Shown in pieces: positions 26,104 to 34,559 of a stretch of DNA of 64,000 bases. The notes under the pieces are model-generated. The model saw only the letters and a list, made by a program, of their open reading frames with translations, made no database searches and was not told the origin of the DNA. Made by a program: the position numbers and the translations under genes. The stretch spans positions 1,984,001 through 2,048,000 of the forward strand of contig NZ_CP027727.1 in the NCBI RefSeq assembly GCF_003851685.1. The letters are read 5' to 3'. The stretch comes from Pseudomonas sp. R5-89-07 (GTDB lineage Bacteria; Pseudomonadota; Gammaproteobacteria; Pseudomonadales; Pseudomonadaceae). Numbering within the stretch: position 1 is the stretch's first letter; the number at the start of each line of letters is the position of its first letter.

Positions 26104-27036
26104 ATGAGTTCCGCTCTGTCCATCCGGCAGCTAACCAAAACCTACGGCAACGGTTTCCAGGCCCTGAGTGGTATCGATCTGGACGTCGCCGAAGGTGATT
26201 TCTTCGCCTTGCTCGGCCCCAACGGTGCCGGCAAATCCACCACCATCGGGATTCTTTCGACCCTGGTCAACAAGACCAGCGGCTCGGTGAATATCTTTGG
26301 TCATGACCTGGACAAATCCCCGGCGGCGCTCAAGCGCTCTATCGGCGTGGTGCCCCAGGAATTCAACTTCAACCAGTTCGAAAAGACCTTCGATATTGTC
26401 GTGACCCAAGCCGGCTACTACGGCATCCCGGCGAAAATCGCCAAGGAGCGCGCCGAGCAGTACCTGACCCAACTGGGCCTGTGGGACAAGCGCGATGTGC
26501 CTTCGCGCTCGTTGTCCGGGGGCATGAAGCGGCGCCTGATGATCGCCCGCGCGCTGGTGCATGAACCGCGCCTGCTGATTCTCGACGAACCCACCGCTGG
26601 CGTGGACATCGAGTTGCGTCGTTCGATGTGGACCTTTCTCACCGAGCTGAACGAGAAGGGCATCACCATCATCCTCACCACGCACTATCTGGAAGAGGCC
26701 GAGCAGCTGTGCCGTAACATCGGCATCATCGACCACGGCACCATTGTCGAGAACACCAGCATGCGTAACCTGCTGGGCCAGTTGCATGTGGAAACCTTCG
26801 TGCTCGACCTGAAAAACAACCTGTCGGCGCCGCCGCAACTGTTGGGCTACCCGAGCCGTCTGGTGGACAGCCACACGCTGGAAGTCCAGGTGGACAAAGC
26901 CATGGGCATCACCGCGCTGTTCAGCCAGTTGGCGACCCAGAATATTGAAGTGTTAAGCCTGCGTAACAAAACCAATCGCCTTGAGGAGTTGTTCGTGTCC
27001 CTGGTCGAGAAAAATCTGGCGAAGGTGGCGGTATGA
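26104..27036 (+). CDS. ABC exporter ATP-binding protein (YadG-like)
   Basis: 310 residues. Walker A is GPNGAGKST (about 40-48), the signature is LSGGMKRRLMIARAL, and Walker B is LLILDEPTAGVD. Then come THYLEEAEQL and a C-terminal tail of the DrrA/CcmA group. It powers the permease encoded next to it, whose start overlaps this gene's stop by four bases. The closest well-known pair is E. coli YadG/YadH, whose substrate is unsettled. Drug or lipid export is the usual inference for the ABC-2 family. Confidence 0.92.
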   Translation: MSSALSIRQLTKTYGNGFQALSGIDLDVAEGDFFALLGPNGAGKSTTIGILSTLVNKTSGSVNIFGHDLDKSPAALKRSIGVVPQEFNFNQFEKTFDIVVTQAGYYGIPAKIAKERAEQYLTQLGLWDKRDVPSRSLSGGMKRRLMIARALVHEPRLLILDEPTAGVDIELRRSMWTFLTELNEKGITIILTTHYLEEAEQLCRNIGIIDHGTIVENTSMRNLLGQLHVETFVLDLKNNLSAPPQLLGYPSRLVDSHTLEVQVDKAMGITALFSQLATQNIEVLSLRNKTNRLEELFVSLVEKNLAKVAV

Positions 27037-27812
27037 GTTCCGAACTGCAACCCAACCTCGTCGCGCTGCAGACCATCGTCTACCGCGAAGTGAAGCGCTT
27101 TACCCGGATCTGGCCGCAGACCCTGCTGCCGCCGGCCATCACCATGGTCTTGTATTTCGTGATCTTCGGTAACCTGATCGGCCGGCAGATCGGCGATATG
27201 GGTGGCTTCACCTACATGGAGTACATCGTGCCGGGCCTGATCATGATGTCGGTGATCACCAACTCCTACGGCAACGTGGTGTCGAGTTTCTTTGGCAGCA
27301 AATTCCAGCGGTCCATTGAAGAGCTGATGGTCTCACCGGTGTCGCCGCACACCATCCTGATCGGCTACACCCTGGGCGGCGTGCTGCGTGGCTTGATGGT
27401 GGGGGTGATCGTGACCTTGCTGTCGTTGTTCTTCACCCACCTGCAGGTGCATCACCTGGGCGTCACCATTCTGGTGGTGGTGCTCACCGCGACGATCTTC
27501 TCGCTGCTGGGGTTTATCAACGCGGTGTTTGCGCGCAACTTCGATGATATTTCGATTATCCCGACGTTTGTGCTGACGCCATTGACCTACCTGGGCGGGG
27601 TGTTCTATTCAATCACCTTGCTGCCGCCGTTCTGGCAGACCGTATCCCTGGCCAACCCGGTGCTGCACATGGTCAATGCCTTTCGCTACGGCATTCTGGG
27701 CGTGTCGGATATCAAGATCAGCGTGGCGATTACGTTCATGTTGGTGGCCACGGTGGTGTTGTACGTCGGCTGTGCGCGGTTGCTGGTAAGCGGCCGCGGG
27801 ATGCGTACGTAA
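27033..27812 (+). CDS. ABC-2 type permease (YadH-like)
   Basis: 259 residues with six predicted membrane segments, beginning with TLLPPAITMVLYFVIFGNLIG. The family motif region SFFGSKFQRSIEELMVSPVSPHTILIGY is present and the ABC-2 signature region ends LTPLTYLGGVFYSI. Its ATG overlaps the ATPase gene stop, so the two form one exporter. A REPIN follows the stop. Confidence 0.92.
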   Translation: MSSELQPNLVALQTIVYREVKRFTRIWPQTLLPPAITMVLYFVIFGNLIGRQIGDMGGFTYMEYIVPGLIMMSVITNSYGNVVSSFFGSKFQRSIEELMVSPVSPHTILIGYTLGGVLRGLMVGVIVTLLSLFFTHLQVHHLGVTILVVVLTATIFSLLGFINAVFARNFDDISIIPTFVLTPLTYLGGVFYSITLLPPFWQTVSLANPVLHMVNAFRYGILGVSDIKISVAITFMLVATVVLYVGCARLLVSGRGMRT

Positions 27813-27836
27813 CCGCTGACGAATACGCGGTAAAAA

Positions 27837-27927
27837 ATGTGGGAGGGGGCTTGCCCCCGATAGCAATCGGTCAGTCACCCTTGTACTGACTGATCCAGAG
27901 CTATCGGGGGCAAGCCCCCTCCCACAT
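27837..27927. repeat. REPIN (inverted REP pair)
   Basis: ATGTGGGAGGGGGCTTGCCC (27838 on) and its inverse ending near 27926, in a gap between the convergent permease and TetR genes. Confidence 0.85.
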
Positions 27928-27942
27928 TGGTCTGTGTAAGGC

Positions 27943-28482
27943 TTAGTTCTTCAGCGCCAAGTCGATCAAGGTATGCAGCTCTTCAACGGCCAACGGCTGC
28001 GTCGAAAACAGAATACGAAACACCGTCGGCGCTGCGAGCAGGTTGATCAAGCGATCCACACTGGGTGCCGCCTCGTCCGGGTAACGATCAACGATCACCT
28101 GCAACTGCCCGCTCAGAATGCTCACGCAATACCCCGGCGTCAGGCTGCATTGCACGTCGCGCATCATGTTACGCCCAGGCTCCGAGCTCATTTCATCCAG
28201 GTACTGTTCAGCCCAGGCCAGCAGGTCGCCGCGCAGGCTGCCGGTATTGGCCGGCTCGGTGTCCGGCCGCAGGCGCGCCAGGGCCACATCGGCCAGCAGT
28301 GCGGACAGGTCACCCCAGCGCCGATAGATGGTCGACGGCGTGACGCCCGCGCGCGTCGCAATCATCGGCACGGTGATACTGGCGCGCTCGTGGGTTGTCA
28401 GCAGATCACGCACGGCTGAATGTACGGATTCTTGTACCCGGGCACTACGGCCCCCCGGGCGAAGGCCTTCTTTGATTGCCAT
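27943..28482 (-). CDS. TetR-family repressor
   Basis: 179 residues from the Met giving MAIKEGLRPGGRSARVQ; a 19-residue longer frame would run into the divergent promoter. The N-terminal HTH reads TVPMIATRAGVTPSTIYRRWGDLSALLADVA. The C-terminal effector domain resembles TetR_C_16-like forms. It is divergent from an MFS exporter gene 91 bases away and most likely represses it and itself. Confidence 0.9.
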   Translation of the reverse strand: MAIKEGLRPGGRSARVQESVHSAVRDLLTTHERASITVPMIATRAGVTPSTIYRRWGDLSALLADVALARLRPDTEPANTGSLRGDLLAWAEQYLDEMSSEPGRNMMRDVQCSLTPGYCVSILSGQLQVIVDRYPDEAAPSVDRLINLLAAPTVFRILFSTQPLAVEELHTLIDLALKN

Positions 28483-28543
28483 GCCTAAAACCTTAACACA
28501 AAGAATTTGCTTTAAGCGCTGACGAGTAGCACACTCCACAAAA

Positions 28544-28556
28544 GCAAAATATTAGC
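28544..28556. promoter_or_regulatory. Candidate TetR operator
   Basis: GCAAAATATTAGC is an imperfect palindrome inside a larger AAAGC-N9-GCTTT repeat (28541-28559), 18 bases before the MFS start. Its place between the divergent TetR and MFS genes suggests the repressor's site. Confidence 0.4.
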
Positions 28557-28573
28557 TTTAGCGGAGCGTGCCT

Positions 28574-29758
28574 ATGCCCAGCAACCTTTCTCAACGGTCC
28601 AGCCTGACATTTCTGGTGATCACGCTGCTGACCTTTCTCGCCGCCTCCAGCGCGCCGACGCCGTTGTATCAGGTGTATCAGGACAACCTGCATTTCTCGG
28701 CGGCAATGCTGACGCTGATCTTTGGCGTGTACGCCGTGAGTCTACTGGCGGCGCTGTTGACGGTGGGATCGCTTTCCGATTATGTCGGGCGCAAGCCGGT
28801 GATTTTCGTCGCGTTGATCCTGAATATCATGGCGATGCTGTTGTTTATCAATGCCGGCAGCACGGCCTATCTGATTGCCGCCCGGGCGCTGCAAGGTTTC
28901 GCCACGGGGACGGCGACAGCGGTATTGAGTGCGACGTTACTCGACACCGACCGTCTGCGCGGCCCGATGCTCAATAGTCTCGCGCCGATGTTGGGCATGG
29001 CCAGTGGCGGGCTGGGCAGTGGTTTGCTGGTGGAGTACGCGCCATGGCCGACCCGATTGATCTACTTCGCCCTGCTCGGATTGATGGGGCTTCAGGCGCT
29101 GTATGTCTGGCGCATGTCGGAAACCGTCAGCCGCCTACCGGGCGCCTTGAAATCCCTGGCGCCGACCCTGCATGTGCCGAAGCAGGCGCGCCGGGCGCTG
29201 TGGTTGGCGATGCCGCTGAATGTGGCGGTATGGGCGTTGGGTGGTTTCTATTCATCCCTGGCGCCGTCTCTGGTGCGGGCCGCAACCGGTTCAACGTCGC
29301 ACCTGATCGGCGGCGGGCTGGTGGCGGTGATTACGTTGAGTGGCGCGGTGATGATCTACACCCTGCGTGAGCACCCGGCAGATAAGGTCATGCGGCTGTC
29401 GGCAATGTTGCTGGCGGCGGGCGTGGCGTTGTTGCTGACGGCCGTGCAAAGCGCCAGCCTGTGGCTGTTCTTTGTCGCGAGTGTGGTGGCCGGCCTGGGG
29501 TTCGGCGGCGGTTTTATGGGCAGTGTGCGCAGTATCGTGGGGTTGGCATTGCCCCATGAGCGGGCGGGGTTGATGTCGGCGTTCTACGTGTTGAGCTACC
29601 TGGCGTTCTGCTTGCCGGCGCTGCTGGCGGGTAACTTGAGCCGAGAGTTCGGGTTGATCGCCACCACCGATGCGTACGGCGCGCTGCTGATTCTGCTTGC
29701 CCTGAGCGCCTTGGCCGGAATGCTCTCGCAGCGCTCGCTATATCTGCATAACCGATAA
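28574..29758 (+). CDS. MFS exporter, TetR-associated
   Basis: 394 residues from the ATG giving MPSNLSQRSSLTFL; a GTG two codons earlier is an alternative. Twelve membrane helices are evident. The loop 2-3 motif reads GSLSDYVGRKPVIFVAL (MFS motif A), and the segment GLGFGGGFMGSVRSIVGLA lies in helices 10-11. It belongs to the sugar-efflux/drug-efflux type and is probably induced when the divergent TetR protein binds a ligand. The substrate is unknown. Confidence 0.9.
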   Translation: MPSNLSQRSSLTFLVITLLTFLAASSAPTPLYQVYQDNLHFSAAMLTLIFGVYAVSLLAALLTVGSLSDYVGRKPVIFVALILNIMAMLLFINAGSTAYLIAARALQGFATGTATAVLSATLLDTDRLRGPMLNSLAPMLGMASGGLGSGLLVEYAPWPTRLIYFALLGLMGLQALYVWRMSETVSRLPGALKSLAPTLHVPKQARRALWLAMPLNVAVWALGGFYSSLAPSLVRAATGSTSHLIGGGLVAVITLSGAVMIYTLREHPADKVMRLSAMLLAAGVALLLTAVQSASLWLFFVASVVAGLGFGGGFMGSVRSIVGLALPHERAGLMSAFYVLSYLAFCLPALLAGNLSREFGLIATTDAYGALLILLALSALAGMLSQRSLYLHNR

Positions 29759-29772
29759 TATATAGAGATATT

Positions 29773-29799
29773 ACCCGTTATATAGATATTCGAACGGGT
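29773..29799. promoter_or_regulatory. AT-rich inverted repeat before TDT transporter gene
   Basis: ACCCGTT (29773-29779) and AACGGGT (29793-29799) flank a 13-base AT-rich core. Around it the ATATAGA-type sequence repeats directly. It stands 44 bases before the transporter ATG and stays markedly more AT-rich than its surroundings. It could be an operator or part of a promoter. Confidence 0.4.
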
Positions 29800-29842
29800 T
29801 CTATGATGATCTCAACCTCATGCGAGGACGAGGATTGCCATC

Positions 29843-30991
29843 ATGACCTGCTCGACCACCATCAGCTACAAACCCTTCAGTCACCTGGCCCGTCCGCGGG
29901 AAGTGATTCGCCAGTTCACCCCGAACTGGTTTGCCGCGACTATGGGCACCGGCGTGCTGGCGCTTGCCCTGGCGCAACTGCCGGTCAATCTGCCCGGCTT
30001 GCCTGCCATCGCCGAAGGGCTGTGGATGTTCACCATCGGCCTGTTCGTGCTGTTCAGCGCCCTGTATGCCGCACGCTGGGTGATGTTTTTCCACGAGGCG
30101 CGGCGGATTTTCGGGCACTCCACCGTCTCGATGTTTTTCGGCACCATCCCCATGGGCTTGGCCACCATTTTGAATGGTTTGCTGCTGTTTGGCCTGCCAC
30201 GCTGGGGCAACGCTGTGATCCCTTTGGCCGAAGCCCTGTGGTGGCTGGATGTGGCCATGGCGTTGGCCTGCGGTGTGTTGATTCCGTTCATGATGTTCAC
30301 CCGCCAGGAACACAGCATCGACCAGATGACGGCGGTATGGCTGCTGCCAGTGGTGGCCGCCGAAGTCGCCGCCGCCAGCGGTGGCCTGCTGGCACCGCAT
30401 TTGGTGGATGCCCACTCGCAACTGGTGATGCTGGTGACCAGCTACGTACTCTGGGCGTTCTCCCTGCCGGTGGCCTTCAGCATTCTTACCATCCTGATGC
30501 TGCGCATGGCGCTGCACAAACTGCCCCACGCCAACATGGCCGCATCCAGCTGGCTGGCGCTGGGGCCCATCGGCACCGGTGCCCTGGGCATGTTGCTGCT
30601 CGGCGGCGATGCGCCGGCGATTTTCGCAGCCAATGGCCTGCCGGGGGTCGGTGAAATGGCCAATGGGCTCGGTCTGGTGGCCGGCATTACCCTGTGGGGT
30701 TTTGGCTTGTGGTGGATGTTGATCGCGGTGTTGATCACCCTGCGCTACCTGCGCGCCGGTATCCCTTTCAACCTCGGCTGGTGGGGCTTTACCTTCCCGC
30801 TGGGGGTATATGCCCTGGCGACGCTGAAACTGGCGAGCGTATTGAGTCTGCAGTTCTTCAGCGTATTGGGCAGCGTGCTGGTGATGGCCTTGGCGTTGAT
30901 GTGGCTGATCGTGGCCAGGCGCACGGTGCAGGGCGCTTATAAAGGCGAGCTTTTTGTTTCACCTTGCATTGCGGTGTTAGCGAATAAGTAA
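29843..30991 (+). CDS. TDT/SLAC1-family transporter (TehA/Mae1/Ssu1-like)
   Basis: 382 residues with ten predicted membrane helices. It opens with the family signature FTPNWFAATMGTGVLALALAQLP. A GAGGA ribosome site lies about ten bases before the ATG. Family members carry C4-dicarboxylates, sulfite, chloride or tellurite-related anions across the inner membrane. Nothing nearby selects among these, so a substrate is not assigned. The inverted repeat upstream may be its operator. Confidence 0.88.
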   Translation: MTCSTTISYKPFSHLARPREVIRQFTPNWFAATMGTGVLALALAQLPVNLPGLPAIAEGLWMFTIGLFVLFSALYAARWVMFFHEARRIFGHSTVSMFFGTIPMGLATILNGLLLFGLPRWGNAVIPLAEALWWLDVAMALACGVLIPFMMFTRQEHSIDQMTAVWLLPVVAAEVAAASGGLLAPHLVDAHSQLVMLVTSYVLWAFSLPVAFSILTILMLRMALHKLPHANMAASSWLALGPIGTGALGMLLLGGDAPAIFAANGLPGVGEMANGLGLVAGITLWGFGLWWMLIAVLITLRYLRAGIPFNLGWWGFTFPLGVYALATLKLASVLSLQFFSVLGSVLVMALALMWLIVARRTVQGAYKGELFVSPCIAVLANK

Positions 30992-31048
30992 GCGGGATTA
31001 GGTAAAGTCGTGGCCTGATCAATAACAGGCCACGCAGGAACACGGACG

Positions 31049-32923
31049 ATGAGCCACCCCTCACAATTCACCTTGCTGCGCACACGGCGCTTCCTGCCGT
31101 TCTTCATCACCCAGCTGCTGGGCGCCTTCAACGACAACATCTTCAAGCAATCGTTGATTCTGGCGATTCTCTACAAGCTCGCCATCGAAGGTGACCGTTC
31201 GATCTGGGTCAACCTGTGCGCCTTGCTGTTCATCTTGCCGTTCTTCCTGTTCTCGGCGTTGGCCGGGCAGTTCGGCGAGAAATTCAACAAGGACGCGTTG
31301 ATCCGCGCGATCAAGCTCGGCGAGATCGCGATCATGGCCGTGGGCGCCACCGGCTTTCTGTTCAATCATCTGGAATTGATGCTGTTGGCGCTGTTCGCCA
31401 TGGGCACCCACTCGGCGCTGTTCGGCCCGGTGAAATACTCGATCATGCCCCAGGCGCTGCACGACGATGAACTGGTCGGCGGCAATGGCCTGGTGGAAAT
31501 GGGCACCTTCCTGGCGATCCTCGCCGGCACCATTGGCGCGGGCATCATGATGTCTTCCACCCATTACGCGCCAGTGGTGGCCGTTGCGATCGTCGGCGTG
31601 GCGGTGCTGGGGTACCTCGCCAGCCGCAGCATCCCACGGGCGGCGGCTTCCACACCGCAATTGCGCCTGGACTGGAATATCTTCACCCAGTCCTGGGCCA
31701 CGTTGCGCATGGGCCTGGGGCAGACCCCGGCAGTGTCACGTTCGATCGTCGGCAACTCATGGTTCTGGTTCGTCGGCGCGATCTACCTGACGCAGATCCC
31801 GGCCTACGCCAAGGAGTGGTTGTACGGCGACGAAACCGTCGTCACGCTGATCCTCACCGTGTTCTCGGTGGGCATCGCCCTGGGTTCGATGCTCTGCGAA
31901 AAGCTCTCCGGGCGTAAGGTGGAAATCGGCCTGGTACCGTTTGGTTCGTTCGGCTTGACGGTGTTTGGCCTGCTGCTGTGGTGGCATTCCGGCGGCTTCC
32001 CCCAGAATGTCCAGGCCAACGACTGGCTTGCGGTGCTCAGCTATGGGCAAGCCTGGTGGATGTTGTTCGATATCCTCGGCCTGGGTGTGTTCGGCGGCTT
32101 TTACATCGTGCCGCTGTATGCGCTGATCCAGTCGCGCACCGCCGAAAACGAGCGTGCCCGCGTGATCGCGGCCAACAACATCCTCAATGCGCTGTTCATG
32201 GTGGTATCGGCGATTGTGTCGATCCTGCTGCTGAGCGTGGCCAAGCTGTCGATTCCCGAGTTGTTCCTGGTGGTGTCGCTGCTCAACATTGCCGTCAACA
32301 CCTACATCTTCAGGATCGTGCCCGAGTTCACCATGCGTTTCATGATCTGGCTGCTCAGCCATTCCATGTACCGCGTCGAGCACCGCAACCTGGAGCAGAT
32401 TCCGGATGAAGGCGCAGCCTTGCTGGTGTGCAACCACGTGTCGTTCGTCGATGCGCTGTTGATTGGTGGCGCAGTGCGTCGGCCGATTCGGTTTGTCATG
32501 TACTACAAGATCTACCGCTTGCCGGTGCTCAACTTTATCTTCCGCACCGCCGGGGCGATTCCGATTGCCGGGCGTAACGAAGATATCCAGATCTACGAAA
32601 AGGCCTTCACGCGTATTGCCCAGTACCTGAAGGAAGGCGAGTTGGTGTGCATCTTCCCGGAAGGCAAGTTGACCGGCGATGGCCAGATGAACGAGTTTCG
32701 CGGCGGTGTCACGCGAATTCTGGAAGAGACGCCAGTGCCGGTGATTCCGCTGGCATTGCAGGGGTTGTGGGGGAGTTTTTTCAGCCGCGATCCGAACAAG
32801 GGGTTCTTCCATCGGATCTGGTCGCGGGTGGTGCTGGTGGCGGGGGAGCCGGTGTCGCCTGAGGCGGCCACGCCTGCGCAGTTACAGGCTGTAGTTGGTG
32901 TGCTGCGGGGGAGTGTCAGGTAG
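31049..32923 (+). CDS. Fusion: LplT-like MFS flippase plus PlsC-type acyltransferase
   Basis: 624 residues. Residues 1-410 are a 12-helix MFS domain starting RRFLPFFITQLLGAFNDNIFKQ, the signature of LplT lysophospholipid flippases. Residues 430-624 are a PlsC-type acyltransferase with catalytic NHVSFVD (HX4D) and FPEGKLTGDGQMNEFRGG. In E. coli LplT and Aas are separate, and Aas also has an acyl-ACP synthetase domain that is missing here. The fused protein probably flips lysophosphatidylethanolamine inward and re-acylates it, recycling membrane lipid. The acyl donor would then have to come from acyl-CoA or acyl-ACP made elsewhere. The PlsC half ends cleanly at the stop. Confidence 0.88.
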   Translation: MSHPSQFTLLRTRRFLPFFITQLLGAFNDNIFKQSLILAILYKLAIEGDRSIWVNLCALLFILPFFLFSALAGQFGEKFNKDALIRAIKLGEIAIMAVGATGFLFNHLELMLLALFAMGTHSALFGPVKYSIMPQALHDDELVGGNGLVEMGTFLAILAGTIGAGIMMSSTHYAPVVAVAIVGVAVLGYLASRSIPRAAASTPQLRLDWNIFTQSWATLRMGLGQTPAVSRSIVGNSWFWFVGAIYLTQIPAYAKEWLYGDETVVTLILTVFSVGIALGSMLCEKLSGRKVEIGLVPFGSFGLTVFGLLLWWHSGGFPQNVQANDWLAVLSYGQAWWMLFDILGLGVFGGFYIVPLYALIQSRTAENERARVIAANNILNALFMVVSAIVSILLLSVAKLSIPELFLVVSLLNIAVNTYIFRIVPEFTMRFMIWLLSHSMYRVEHRNLEQIPDEGAALLVCNHVSFVDALLIGGAVRRPIRFVMYYKIYRLPVLNFIFRTAGAIPIAGRNEDIQIYEKAFTRIAQYLKEGELVCIFPEGKLTGDGQMNEFRGGVTRILEETPVPVIPLALQGLWGSFFSRDPNKGFFHRIWSRVVLVAGEPVSPEAATPAQLQAVVGVLRGSVR

Positions 32924-32947
32924 GACTGTGCTGGATGTGCCGGCCTC

Positions 32948-33019
32948 ATCGGGGCAAGCCCCCTCCCACATTTGACCAGGTTGTTCCGAATGTGGGAGGG
33001 GGCTTGCCCCCGATGGCGG
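32948..33019. repeat. REPIN with arms facing outward
   Basis: GGGGCAAGCCCCCTCCCACA (about 32950-32969), then ATGTGGGAGGGGGCTTGCCC from 32990. The order is the reverse of most pairs in this window and the spacer is only about 22 bases. It separates the convergent acyltransferase and sugE genes. Confidence 0.8.
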
Positions 33020-33026
33020 TAGTGGC

Positions 33027-33341
33027 CTAAGTGGAGATCTTAAGGCCAATAAGCCCGCAAATGATCAACGCCACACTGGCCAACCGAAACAACGCCATGG
33101 ATTCGCCAAACAGGATAATCCCGGCGATCACCGTTCCCACGGCACCGACGCCCGTCCATACGGCGTAGGCCGTACCCAGCGGCAGTTCCTTCACGGCCAG
33201 CCCCAGCAGGCCAAGGCTGATAGCCATGGCGACAATAGTCAGGGCGGTAGGCAGGGGCTTGCTGAAACCGTCGGTGTACTTCAGGCCGACGGCCCAGCCG
33301 ACTTCGAACAACCCGGCAAAAAACAGAATGATCCAGGACAT
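33027..33341 (-). CDS. sugE: Guanidinium exporter Gdx (SugE-type SMR)
   Basis: 104 residues with four membrane helices, a normal SMR length. It starts [20 protein letters not shown] with the essential Glu of LFEV in helix 1. It continues [18 protein letters not shown], characteristic of the SugE/Gdx branch rather than EmrE. Gdx proteins are proton-coupled exporters of guanidinium that work as dual-topology dimers. A guanidine-II riboswitch directly upstream of the gene strongly supports this role. Confidence 0.95.
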   Translation of the reverse strand: MSWIILFFAGLFEVGWAVGLKYTDGFSKPLPTALTIVAMAISLGLLGLAVKELPLGTAYAVWTGVGAVGTVIAGIILFGESMALFRLASVALIICGLIGLKIST

Positions 33342-33361
33342 GCTGACCTCGCTTCTTCAGG

Positions 33362-33413
33362 CGGGGTCGTCCCCGGATTCAACGCTCAACGGCGTCGCGG
33401 GGTCGTCCCCGCG
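33362..33413 (-). promoter_or_regulatory. Guanidine-II (mini-ykkC) riboswitch of sugE
   Basis: On the minus strand two hairpins follow each other: CGCGGGG-ACGA-CCCCGCG (33413-33396 region, 7-bp stem) and CGGGG-ACGA-CCCCG (33375-33362, 5-bp stem), 20 bases apart. Two GC-rich stems with ACGR loops define the mini-ykkC motif, which binds guanidine as a loop-kissing dimer. A GAGG ribosome site lies about 12-15 bases after hairpin 2, so ligand binding would free or expose it for sugE translation. Confidence 0.93.
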
Positions 33414-33446
33414 AGGGGCCTAGAGTGCCGAACATGGACCGCACGA

Positions 33447-34412
33447 TCAAGTTTGCGGGGTATTCTCCAGCGCGCGGCGGTCTTGCTTTTCGCTCATGCG
33501 TCGAAAGTAGGTGGAGAGCAACGCCCCGGAAATATTGTGCCAGACGCTGAACAGGGCACTGGGCACCGCCGCCAGTGGCGAGAAATGCGCACTGGCCAAC
33601 GCGGCGCCGAGCCCGGAGTTCTGCATGCCCACTTCCAGCGCCAATGACTTGCGCTGCGCCAACGGCAACTTGAACAGGCGCCCGGTGAAGTAGCCGAGCA
33701 GGTAGCCGAAGCTGTTGTGCAACATCACCACGGCCATGATCAACAGGCCCGACTCGGCAATCTTCGCCTGGCTGGCAGCAACCACTGCGGCGACGATGAT
33801 CACGATGCTGACCACCGAAACCAGCGGCAATACCTCAACCGCATGCCGTACCCGGCTGCCCAGCAACCGCTGCGCGACCACCCCGAGCACGATGGGCAGC
33901 AGCACAACTTGCAGGATCGACCAGAACAACTCCATGAACGACACCGGCAGCCACGCCGAGGCCAGCAGCCAGATCAGCGCCGGCGTGAGCAGCGGGGCGA
34001 GGAGGGTGGTAACGGCGGCGATGGCCACCGAGAGGGCCAGGTCGCCACGGGCCAGCCAAGTCATCACGTTGGACGAGGTGCCGCTTGGGCAGCAGCCGAC
34101 CAGTATCACGCCGACGGCGATTTCCGGCGGCAGGTGAAAGACCTGGCATAGCAACCACGCCACGCCTGGCATGATCACAAAATGCGCGACTACGCCGAGG
34201 GCGACGCGCCACGGATGGCGGGCAACCTCAGCGAAATCTTCAAGTTTCAAGGTCAGGCCCATGCCGAACATCACCAGGCCCAGCAACGGTACGATGGCGC
34301 TTTTCAGGCCGATGAACCAGCTGGGTTCGAGGAACGCGAGCACGGCAAATACCAGCACCCAGTAGGCGAAGGTATTGCCAACGAAGCGGCTCAGGGCGGC
34401 GAGTGCGCGCAT
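33447..34412 (-). CDS. BASS-family transporter (bile acid:sodium symporter fold)
   Basis: 321 residues from the Met giving MRALAALSRFVGNTF. Nine to ten membrane helices are seen. The family motifs are in IVPLLGLVMFGMGLTLKLEDF, CCPSGTSSNVMTWLARGDLALSVAI and FGYLLGYF with EVGMQNSGLGAALA. Bacterial members move bile-acid-like or small organic anions with sodium; YocS and PanS-like proteins are known. The true substrate is unknown. REPIN repeats lie upstream and the sugE unit is downstream on the same strand, but with its own riboswitch leader. Confidence 0.9.
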   Translation of the reverse strand: MRALAALSRFVGNTFAYWVLVFAVLAFLEPSWFIGLKSAIVPLLGLVMFGMGLTLKLEDFAEVARHPWRVALGVVAHFVIMPGVAWLLCQVFHLPPEIAVGVILVGCCPSGTSSNVMTWLARGDLALSVAIAAVTTLLAPLLTPALIWLLASAWLPVSFMELFWSILQVVLLPIVLGVVAQRLLGSRVRHAVEVLPLVSVVSIVIIVAAVVAASQAKIAESGLLIMAVVMLHNSFGYLLGYFTGRLFKLPLAQRKSLALEVGMQNSGLGAALASAHFSPLAAVPSALFSVWHNISGALLSTYFRRMSEKQDRRALENTPQT

Positions 34413-34450
34413 GGGGAAGTCCTTGTTATAGATAGGTGTCAATGCGGTCG

Positions 34451-34541
34451 AATGTGGGAGGGGGCTTGCTCCCGATGGCGAAGTGTCAGCCAGCGCTGAT
34501 TTGACTGAACCACCGCCATCGGGGGCAAGCCCCCTCCCAGA
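34451..34541. repeat. REPIN (inverted REP pair)
   Basis: AATGTGGGAGGGGGCTTGCT (34451 on) and an inverse copy ending near 34540, between the minus-strand rdgC (upstream) and the BASS gene. The right arm is degenerate at its end (CCCAGAG instead of CCCACA). Confidence 0.8.
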
Positions 34542-34559
34542 GTTTGATCTTCACATGGC

